This document shows, piece by piece, positions 36,152-45,391 of a DNA stretch of 64,000 nucleotides (positions are counted from its first letter, which is position 1; every line of letters starts with the position of its first letter). Origin of the DNA: Misgurnus anguillicaudatus. Its lineage: Eukaryota > Chordata > Actinopteri > Cypriniformes > Cobitidae. Location of the stretch: assembly GCF_027580225.2 (NCBI RefSeq), contig NC_073346.2, forward strand, positions 2,251,001 through 2,315,000, given 5' to 3'. The notes below the pieces were generated by a model. That model was not told the DNA's origin. It saw nothing but the letters and a program-made list of their open reading frames with translations, and searched no databases. The position numbers and the translations under genes are program-made.

Positions 36152-39100
36152 TTAGAGATTTATGGACTCACCACTCTTTGAATTACTCTGCACACAGGGT
36201 AGGTTGGAGTTTGAGCCTTCAGGAGTAGGTGACACTGGGGGTAATTGTGCAGAGCTGAAGGTAGACACGGCCAGCTGATGGTCTACTGTTCATAACAAAC
36301 ACAGATAAAAATATAATGTTGAAATATGGTCTTTCTGTACAATATACATCCAATAGAAAGATAATAAGCGTAAATAAAAACAACACCATCCTTTCTTTTA
36401 TACTTACCATCATCTTGAGCACTAAGATAGTACTGATGATCAGTATTGCAGGTTTCTTGTCTTGGAGGCACATCTGTAACAATTGTATACTAATGTCACA
36501 CTGCTATACAAGTTTTGTTAAGAATTAAACATGTATAATAAAGGTACATACTTGTATCTCTCACTTAAACTTACCTGGAGCTAATGTGCTTGATATAGGC
36601 ATTTTTTGCCGTAAAGGAGTCAGGAAGTCAAGAGAAACTGAGGCTGTGAAAATGATGAACAATACATATTTCTTCAAATATCTTAAGAAGGTGCAGTAGC
36701 ATTTCAATAGAGTGTCAGTCCATGTGTGACAACCTAGGCTGCAAAGAAATAATTACCTTTTGTTATTTTCAGCAGATCAGCCCTCATTTCAGCTGTTGTG
36801 GGGAGAAAGTTGATAGAGGTGATGTTGTAATTTTGCACTATTGCTGCTTGGTGTTTACATGGTGCCCCGCTATGGCCAGCTGGGCATGTGCAGAGCTCCA
36901 ACTCCATGTCCACTGTATAAGTGTGTCCTGATGTGGAAGATTTCACCTGAAACTTCTTCTCTCCAACCTAACAGTGACAAAGACATAAAATAGACACACT
37001 GAATGTTTCTAAATTCTAAGAATTCAAAGAACAGACTTGCATTCTTGTAAAGAATGGTCATGCCAGACTAGCTTTTAAGAACAAACTCAGGACGACACAA
37101 ACACATTGAGTTGCAATGTGACCTTGTTGTTCAATTGATCATCTGTAATGACACGAAATGCGCGGAAGCAAATGCAAGTGAAATATGACAATGTTTATTA
37201 AATATATAAACAAAGAGAGAGAAAGCAAAGTCAATGCGGAAGTAGCACGGTCCGGGGTTGATGGCAATGGTGGCGTAGACTACGGTGGAAGTTGGTGATG
37301 ATGGTATTAAGTGCGGCGTTGTTGGAGTGGTGAGCAGTGGTGCAATCCAGGCTGAACACGGGAACACCCACACGAAGACGACGACAATACACAATCCAAC
37401 TGAGACACGTAATCCAACAGACACGAAACAACCACGCCACACGGGAGCGGAACACAGAGTGAGAATCTGGCAGGGAACAGAAAGTCATGTGAGTATTTAT
37501 GAAGGTGATGCAATGATGATCAGCTGGAGCGAGACAATCAACACACAGGTGAACTGAATCGCTCTAATGAGCACATGGCTGAGGTGAGTAAACAAACACA
37601 CACACACACACATGACACAAGACATGAGAGTACAACTTGCCTTTAGGCGGAAATGTACCTGGCAATAAGTCTATAGCACAGTCATAGGGACGATGAGGAG
37701 GAAGAGAATCAGCCCGAGACTTACTGAACACCTCCTTCAGGTCGTGGTACTCCGCGGGCACATTAGACAAATCCACTGCTTCCCCCTGAAACACAGACTC
37801 AGAAACAGTTAAACAGGCAGAGACAAGACAGGACTTATGACACTCCTCGCTCCAGCTAGTAACAGAACCCAGTTTCCAGTCAATTTTGGGATTATGGGAG
37901 TGGAGCCAAGGATGTCTGAGAACAATGGGGGAGAGAGAAGTGTCAGTGATGAAAAATTTGATATTTTTGGTGTGGTTGCCAGAGGTGATGAGTGTGACAG
38001 GAGCGGTGGTGTGCTTGATGGTGGGAAGCTGATGTCCATTGAGGGCGAAGTGCGCTATCTGGTGGGTAAGTGGTTTGAATGGAATCTGAAGCTTACGTGC
38101 GAGGGAACTGTCGATGAAATTGCCCTCCGCTCCGGAGTCCAGAAGTGCGTGACCGATGTGTGACTTGGTGGACCACCTTAGTCTCACTGGAAGGAGAAGG
38201 GATGTTGTCGAGGTCTTGTGAGCAGAGATCCCGCCCGATAGTAGCCTCTGTTTTACTACCGGGCTTGGTCTTTTACCGGGCACCTATGGCATTGATGACC
38301 CGGCTCTCCACAGTACATGCACAATCCTTGGGATCTCCGCCTATTCCTCTCCTCCGGGGATAGCCGAGCTCGACCCACCTGCATGGGCTCTAGATCTGAG
38401 AGAACGCCGGTGGAGACTTCGCTGGGAAGGTTGAACAGTTCACTACGCTGCTGGGACGTGGTGGAAGACTTCCTTCTGGCTGCCATGGACAGTCGTGCGT
38501 CGACCCGGATCACCAAATCCACCAGCCCGTTGAGAGAGGTCGGTAACTCCGCCGTGACGATCTCTCGCTGGATCCGGTCCGCCAACCCATGCAGGAAATG
38601 GTCCCACTGCGCCTCCTCGTTCCACCTGCACTCCGCCGCCAGGGTCCGGAACTCGATGGCATAGTCCGATACAGACCGCTCCCCCTGCCGGAGCTCAGTG
38701 AGGAGTCGGGCGGCTTCTTTCCCGACGACGGAGCGATCGAATACCCTCTTCATTTCCTCGGATAGCAGGGAGAACGAGGAGCAGCAGATGTCCTTGTTTT
38801 CCCACACCGCCGTCCCCCAGACGGCAGCCTTGCCCGTCAGCAGTGAGAGTGTGAATGCTACCTTCGTTTCCTCGAGGAAGAATGACCGGGGCTGTTGAGC
38901 GAAATGCAAAGAGCAGTGAGATAGGAATGTGCGACAGTAATTGGGCTCACCGGAGTATTTCTCGGGAATGGGTAACCGTGGTTCTGGACAGAAACTACCC
39001 CCTGGAGGTGAAGATGGTGCGGGCGGCGTGGGTGGCGCAGTGGGTAGCGTGGTGTGTGGAGATCGCTGGGAGAGCTCGGACACTTTCGCCACCATTGCGT

Positions 39101-39641
39101 GGACAGCTTTCTGCATATCCTCAATGACTTTATCTTCGAGCGTTGCGGTGGGTTGGTCTCCTGCTGCTTCCATGTTAGCCAGATTCTTCTGTAATGACAC
39201 GAAATGCGTGGAAGCAAATGCAGGTGAAATATGACAATGTTTATTAAATATATAAACAAAGAGAGAGAAAGCAAAGTCAATGCGGAAGTAGCACGGTCCG
39301 GGGTTGATGGCAATGGTGGCGTAGACTACGGTGGAAGTTGGTGATGATGGTATTGAGTGCGGCGTTGGTGGAGTGGTGAGCAGTGGTGCAATCCAGGCTG
39401 AACACGGGAACATCCACACGAAGACGTCGACGACAATACACAATCCAACTGAGACACGTAATCCAACAGACACGAAACAACCACGCCACACAGGAGCCGA
39501 ACATAGAGTGAGAATCTGGCAGAGAACAGAAAGTCATGTGAGTATTTATGAAGGTGATGCAATGATGATCAGCTGGAGCGAGACAATCAACACACAGGTG
39601 AACTGAATCGCTCTAATGAGCACATGGCTGAGGTGAGTAAA

Positions 39642-39717
<76 letters not shown>

Positions 39718-42700
39718 ACACGGAGGAAACAATAGATTTCCTACCTTGACACCATCGCAGTAAATTTGCAAGTAATCGGACAACATCATCTGATCTCAAA
39801 AATAACATTCAGCTTTTAAGCATTCTGGCGTTATAACTTATTACAACATTTCATTACATTATTGTTTTTACTTTCATTGTCGTTATTAAATGAAGGTGTA
39901 TTTGTATTGTGTATTTGTAAAAATAAACAAACAGTAAATAAAAGTACAAAGAAACAAAACACTCCATCAATTTCTGTATGATTCTTATTAAAATGTATAC
40001 ATTACCTGAGAAATATCAGATGGTTTAATATTACTTTCTGTAGCAAGGAATCTTGACCGGTGAAATGCCTCCCAATGGCCAAGTGCGATATCTGTCACAC
40101 GTGCTTCATAGTACATCTCTAGTCGGGTGGTGAAAAGGTTGAATAATTGAGGAAGGTTGAATGCTTTCGTCCTTTGAAGTATTTTGTCTTTCAATACACG
40201 CATTGCAGCTTCCACATAGTTATTTGTTTGATTGCCACGTGTTGGCAAGTCCCTCCTGTAGCTGAGAGCCCAACTTTCTCGTCGACTATAAAGACTCTGT
40301 AAATAGGTCAAGAACTTCTTGTTTCTGTAAAGATAAAATAAAAACAATACAGGAAAACCCTCTAAAAACACTAATTTAAGGCATTTGGATGCTAATCATA
40401 CCAGAAGAACTTGTAAAATATTTAAGCTACCTCTGCCTATCTACTATTTTCCCTACCTGGTGGTCAAAGGGTTGTCAAGTGCTTGCTGATAGAGTAATTC
40501 AACTGTACTCATCTCCCTGGCATAAAGCATGTCTTTGACTATGCTGAACAGTGTTTGTCTGTCCTTCATCTCAACCTTGTGTTCTTTGTTCCACAACGAC
40601 CTCCACACAGCTTGAAGAAGATGAAATATGCAGAGCAGCTGTTTGGCTTCAGGAAAGACCTGGGCTATAGCTCCCTTTTCTGCCTTTGAGTAATCTGTAA
40701 GAAACACACAAGGGCCTGCCTCACCTCGCCCTCCAAAGGAATCATTCTTCAGTAAGGACTTCAGCAGCTCCAATCCCTCACTAATTGTCCTCTCATCTTC
40801 TGACTGGGTTATAATTATACCAAGAGGAAGACCACCTGCACAGGTGTGTGTAAGAAGGAGAAACACCCTGCAGTTCTCACGGTCCATGTTACCAGATGAA
40901 TCCATAAAACACATTTCTCCACTATTGGAAAGGCTGTGTGTTCTTTTCATCAAGGGGGAACAAATGGCTACAAGTGGTGTTCCTGCTGAGGACATTCTAA
41001 GCTTAGCACAGGTGTCATCACATGATGCATTGTAGGATTCTACCTGCCTTTCCAAAGCTACAAGCATTCCCTCCCCACTCTGCTCTCCAAACTCCTGTTT
41101 ATTCACCTTCTGATACAGTCTGCAAATGAAATTGATTGTTTGACTACATTTGTCTGTTAAAGCTACTAATTTGTTTTTATAGGCCTAGTAAAATTTTACC
41201 TGTAGCAAAACTGAAGGTCTGGGCAAAGGGTACGGTTGGCTGAGGCATATACATATTTGTTGCCATGCTCAGCCAGCAGGTCACTTTTAAGTACAGCCAG
41301 AGCTGAGGTTGGGTTGTGCCCAATCTCAAACAATTGAGTCAGGGTCTCAATTGCCTTGGCCCCCACATCCCTGTGCCTCAGTGCCTCCGCAACAAAGATG
41401 TTATGATTATGTACATTGTACAAACGCACAGAGGTTGGGTAGGTGGGTATATGGGGATCTTTGCTCCTGAAAAATAAAAACAAATCGCATAAAGGGCTTA
41501 CAAAAGCCCTTCATTATTCTATCTTCAAATTTTAACTCACCTACTAGATGCTCCCCTTGCGTCTACAGTATTTACCAGAGTGCAAACCATTTTTGCCCCA
41601 CATTGTGTATTTTTTGACAGCCGTCTTTGATTAGCCATGCCTGATCGGACACAAACATTATGCTGGCACCTATAATGAGCCTATAGATAGATATAGAACA
41701 TGAATGACCAAATATACAGAATTGTGGACAAATCTTAGGCATGTTAGATTTTTTATTTATATATTTTGCATAAGTGGTTTATTACTATTTATTACTACTT
41801 ATTACTATTACTAGTTTATTACTAGGAAAACCTCCCATTGTGATAGATTTCTTCTTATAATAACACTTAATAATTGTCTTAAAATTTGGGGTAAAGAATC
41901 TAATGTGCATATATATATATATATATAAATAAACTGATTTGATTTTACCTTATAAAGCACACGTTGTCCCTTACTTGGTTTGGTCACTGCCACTCTCCAA
42001 CTCACTCCTGATGACTCACTAAGCTTTTTCACCCATTCTTTCACCTCACAAATTTCTTTCAGTGCAATTCTGAGTGATACCTCAAAACTTTTGTGGTCCA
42101 AGTTTGATGTGCCTTGTGTAGTGTACGACCGATAGGTGCAGAAATGATAATCATACCCAGAAGGTAACCAGTCCTGTAAAAATAAAAATTACCAGAGAAA
42201 TCATAATTTATACTCATGTTTTCTGTTTTAGATTAGAGAAATATACACAATATACTGAACCATTTTCCTAAACTTTTCATGATATGGAATAGCAGTCTGG
42301 AGACATCAAAAATATATCATGAATATCATAATTTATACTCATGTTTTCTGTTTTAGATTAGAGAAATATACATGTGTTATGAATGTTATACAAAATGACA
42401 CATGTTTTAGAACCTTAATATAATATATACTAATATAATAATACCCAAATATTAACATCCGAGATCAGTATAGTTAAAACTTTAGGTAAAAACTTTTCAT
42501 AAAAAGGCTGACATTTGCATGAAATTGGCCATAACATTTAATTAATTGAAAATGTTTACATTCAGATGTGAGGCTTGGTCTTCATTACAGCCAGAACAAG
42601 CGTAATCCGCTGCAGAGGATATAAATAGGATACGATAAACATTAAGTTAAAATAATAATAAAAAAAACTTTCACTGAAACCTCCTAATTGTTTTTATGAT

Positions 42701-42770
42701 GATAATTAAATGCTATATAAACAATCAGGCGGCTTATCTTACCGTTTGTCAGCGCCAAATTCGCATCCAT
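36152..42770 (-). CDS. MULE transposase with SWIM zinc finger, 12 exons, open throughout
   Basis: Exons (5' to 3'): 42743-42770, 42560-42609, 41949-42173, 41541-41680, 41200-41466, 40457-41119, 40006-40324, 39745-39789, 36757-36967, 36575-36643, 36408-36473, 36152-36285. All have GT-AG borders, the phases fit, and the sum is 2217 nt: 738 aa plus TAA. The N-terminus has a CxxC pair (exon 2) and a YRCQHN Cys/His stretch (exon 4). The transposase core carries D310 (MDSSG), D379 (TDYSKAEKG) with the downstream CxFH motif, and E496 (NNYVEAAM), the DDE order of MULE transposases. A SWIM finger follows: C605, C607, C616, H618. The tail is Ser/Pro-rich. It would cut and join its own terminal repeats in the nucleus. 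The gypsy insertion falls in intron 8. Exon 1 is the least certain, being only 28 nt. Confidence 0.85.
37144..37617 (-). repeat. 3' LTR of the gypsy element
   Basis: 474 bp, closely matching 39190-39720; the difference is mostly a shorter (CA)n tract (about 37594-37612). Protease-frame codons run into its start, so the deletion junction lies at or just before 37618. Confidence 0.85.
37618..38283 (-). pseudogene. Gypsy protease with truncated start of reverse transcriptase
   Basis: The frame opens at a GTG inside the end of gag in another frame, as in Sushi-type elements that frameshift between gag and pol. It contains the aspartic protease motif LLDSGAEGNFID and a later IVLRHPWL motif, then the lead-in to RT (PAEYHDLKEVFSK...PHRPYDCAIDLLPG), and is cut off at the LTR. 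It is open but cannot give a working pol. The last 18 or so residues of the uninterrupted frame are LTR sequence. Confidence 0.8.
38256..39173 (-). CDS. Gypsy (Sushi-type) Gag
   Basis: 305 aa from the ATG at 39171-39173, 17 bases after the 5' LTR. It has an N-terminal helical region, a Pro-rich linker, a capsid-like region with LPIPEKYSGEPNYCRTFL and VAFTLSLLTGKAAVWG, and a C-terminal CCHC zinc knuckle (CMYCGEPGHQCHRC). This pattern resembles Sushi-ichi gag and the domesticated PEG10/RTL genes. The frame is intact. The longer open frame that extends upstream to 39491 is LTR sequence and should not be counted. Confidence 0.85.
   Translation of the reverse strand: MEAAGDQPTATLEDKVIEDMQKAVHAMVAKVSELSQRSPHTTLPTAPPTPPAPSSPPGGSFCPEPRLPIPEKYSGEPNYCRTFLSHCSLHFAQQPRSFFLEETKVAFTLSLLTGKAAVWGTAVWENKDICCSSFSLLSEEMKRVFDRSVVGKEAARLLTELRQGERSVSDYAIEFRTLAAECRWNEEAQWDHFLHGLADRIQREIVTAELPTSLNGLVDLVIRVDARLSMAARRKSSTTSQQRSELFNLPSEVSTGVLSDLEPMQVGRARLSPEERNRRRSQGLCMYCGEPGHQCHRCPVKDQAR
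39190..39720 (-). repeat. 5' LTR of the gypsy element with long (CA)n
   Basis: 531 bp; same sequence as the other LTR with about twenty substitutions at most and a long (CA)n tract at about 39641-39714. Confidence 0.85.
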
Positions 42771-42829
42771 AATATTCAGCCTTGCCTTAAGGAGACGTCT
42801 GAACCGCTTAGGTGACTACGTAACACCTT

Positions 42830-42934
42830 TGACCAATGAAATCGATGCAGAGGCGAGAGTCATGGCTGCGGGGTGGCGTTGTAACGTAAGGGGGCGTGGT
42901 TTGCGCTTAACTGGTTTGGGAAAAAAAATCACGC
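42830..42934 (-). repeat. MULE right terminal inverted repeat
   Basis: Pairs with 33411-33515. It lies 60 bp upstream of the transposase start and so may hold its promoter; an ATTGGTCA/TGACCAAT word sits at its inner edge. Confidence 0.9.
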
Positions 42935-42987
42935 GTTGGACCTTTCAAACGCAACTTCCCTAAATTACCGTATACAACACAGTAAGC

Positions 42988-43224
42988 GGGCATCAGAATC
43001 TAAATTGCGGCTGGTAAGTCCTTCCTCATCACTAACTTTTTATATTTCTACCGTTATATTACAGTTGTACTGTTAAGTGTTGCACCTTTATTAATCGTTT
43101 GAACATTAAACGATTGATGAAGGTGCAACACTTAACAGTACTACAGACTGTAATATAACGGTAGAAATATAAAAAGTTGGTGATAAGGTGGGACTTACCG
43201 GCCGCAATTTAGATTCTGATGCCC
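42988..43224. repeat. Near-perfect palindrome
   Basis: The arms 42988-43100 and 43108-43224 are inverted copies with a 7-bp loop and few mismatches. The left arm belongs to the repeat that flanks both sides of the MULE. Such a structure may be a snap-back MITE; the ends read GGGCATCAGAATC and GATTCTGATGCCC. Confidence 0.8.
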
Positions 43225-45391
43225 TGATGCTGATAGTAAATTAAAACAGTCAAACACGTGTTTAGACACAGATGTTACAACTGGACCTCTATTACAAAGC
43301 AATAGTAAAACACAGTAACGTTATCTCAAATAAAGTAAAATGTTTTACTTACTGTGTATACTGTGTCATTTTTGTCAGATCCAATATTAGTTGTGCTTTT
43401 AATCACAGTCTCTCTACAAATCCATCAACCATCGACTTGCTTCTTTACAAATAAATCTGCGGTACACAAAGTAAACAAACACTCCCCACGCGCGAGCTGG
43501 AACTTCTTTAAAAACAAACTTTAACCACGCATTCCTAATGTTATGTTCCAAGCCTCCAAGTTAAGGTATACAGCGTCTGTGTTGTTCCCAGATGGTTCTT
43601 CCACAACGGAAGACTCCGTTTCCATAATTACTCATAACAAATCACCCCGTCAAAATAAAAGTCTCTCCGAAAAATGTATTTAAAAGTCATTTTGGTTACA
43701 TTTGGCCATCTTTAAAGTAGGGCTGTCAATAGATAAAAATATTTAATCTAGATTAATCGCATGATTTCATGAGTTAACTCGATAAAAATATTTAATCTAG
43801 ATTAATCGCATGATTTCATGAGTTAACTCGCAATTAATCTCAAATTATTCACACATTTTTATCTGTTCTAAATTTACCTAAATGTAACACTTTTCAGGTT
43901 TTTTATGCTCTAATCAGCATGGATTTGGTCGATATATATGCTATATGCAAATGTATGTTTACAACAGCCTGTTTACATTTTCAAAAGAACCATCAGCCAT
44001 AGTTTTATATATGATTTTCCCTGTAGAAGACCTTGTTCTTTCTCCATTTCTGTTTGCTGCTGCATCATTTGTGACCTGTGCTGGCAAATTGAGTTGGGAT
44101 GAGCAAATTTTCAAAAATATGTTATTTATATTTTAACAATCTCTATTAAAAAACTTCAAAACAATTGGAACAATTGTTGGAATCTGACAAAGCATGACAG
44201 AACTATACCTGTTAACGCAGAGCAAAAACAATATCAATATATGTTACATATATGTTTTTCTTTTATTGTTTAATTTTGAAATTGTGACAGACCACTTTAA
44301 GATACTGTAGGCTAATGGAAGGGTTTAATATAATGTTACACAATAGATATTTTTCCTCAACAGTTAACCCAACATTCACTTCAGATCTAACAGATTATAG
44401 GTCATACCTGCGTGAATTCTTGTCAAAACAGATATTTTTAAAACTGTAATTTTGTGTAAGATGTCTATATATATATCAGGGTCACGCACTCGCGCGTTTG
44501 TGTGCATGCGCTTCAGACGTCTGTTATATTTCAGTAAATAATACATTTTCAGTTTTAAAACTTGCATTATGATGACCTCTTACATAACAAATTATCAAGT
44601 TAAAATTGATTGTTTGATTTTATCACTCCTTTAAAAAATAACATAAACTTAGTCATGTTACTAAAATGCATCTGTCTTTCATTATGAAACCATGTTAAAA
44701 AATAAACTTGTTATCTGAGATTGACCGGTACCCATTTTGATTAGTAAAAAATATGTGTGTTCTTGTGTTAGATTCTGTGTTGATAAAAATGAGTTACAAC
44801 TTGAACATGAAAATGGCACAGATTCAGTAGAATGGCTCATATGCACAAATAAATGAAAAAAATTCAAGTCAATTCAGAGTTCAGTGTTGGCATTGTCTGA
44901 AGTCCTTCCGTTGTTGGGTCATCTGACGTCTTTGTGGGGGGCTGGATCCGGGATAGGCATCCACTAAACCTTATAGTTTTTGTTATTTTGATTAATTATT
45001 TGGTCTTGGCATACAATAAAATGTGTAATTGAAGTAGTTATTAATGTTAACATCCCAATATTAAAAATATACATAGCTGTAGAAAATGCTGCCTGTTCAT
45101 ATACATACAATCACCAGCTATGATTAGACACTCATAAAATTAATTTCACTGTAAAAATCTTATTTTAACCATCATAATTTGTAGGCCTTAAACCACTAGA
45201 GCATTGCTAATTCCATCAGGAACTCGGTTTCCTCACATTCACAGTCAGATTTTAAAATGCCCTCTCTCAAGGTTTTCGATATAGGTCTTCAGTGAGCCAA
45301 AATTAGTTGACTGTCCTTGAATAAAACTCAATTAAAGTTTGGTGATTCAGTATGTGGTGGACTATCATTCATAGTTGATTCTTTACACTGC
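43225..45391. other. Intergenic, no gene
   Basis: AT-rich sequence between the palindrome and the cdcp1 stop. It holds a perfect 49-bp tandem duplication (43732-43780 and 43781-43829) inside what looks like a hAT end (GGGCTGTCAAT at 43720), and a CpG-poor remainder. The 3' UTR of cdcp1 must lie in its right part; the nearest minus-strand AATAAA I see is at about 44272-44277, so a closer variant signal may be used. Confidence 0.45.
43732..43829. repeat. 49-bp perfect tandem duplication
   Basis: Two identical 49-bp units starting GATAAAAATATTTAATCTAG, next to the GGGCTGTCAAT word of a hAT-like terminus. Confidence 0.85.

Larger units (their letters stand above)
37144..39720 (-). mobile_element. 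Ty3/gypsy (Sushi-type) LTR retrotransposon, pol deleted
   Basis: Two direct LTRs (37144-37617 and 39190-39720) begin TGTAATGACACG and end ATGACA on the + strand. The element reads on the minus strand: 5' LTR, gag, protease, the first residues of RT, then the 3' LTR. RT, RNase H and integrase are absent. I see no target duplication: the flanks read TCATC and CGGAG. It lies in intron 8 of the MULE transposase, between the last core exon and the SWIM exon. Confidence 0.85.
33411..42934 (-). mobile_element. Complete Mutator-like (MULE) DNA transposon
   Basis: The 9.5 kb element has terminal inverted repeats of about 105 bp (33411-33515 and 42830-42934, four mismatches) and a perfect 9-bp target duplication GTTGGACCT (33402-33410 and 42935-42943), the length expected for MULEs. 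It encodes an intact-looking transposase on the minus strand (36152-42770), starting 60 bp inside the right repeat. Later insertions are a TTAA element (34623-35947), a TTAA MITE (35952-36140) and a Sushi-type gypsy element (37144-39720). Without them the element would be about 5.4 kb. High repeat identity and perfect duplication suggest a fairly recent insertion, although the nested elements show some age. Confidence 0.9.

Noticed and set aside
38256..39491. 411-codon minus-strand frame as a single Gag protein
   Set aside because: The first third lies inside the 5' LTR. The ATG at 39171-39173 just after the LTR starts the recognisable Gag.
39587..39808. Frame with repeated Cys-Val residues
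   Set aside because: It crosses the (CA)n tract of the LTR. Only the 15-codon exon 39745-39789 in another frame is real.
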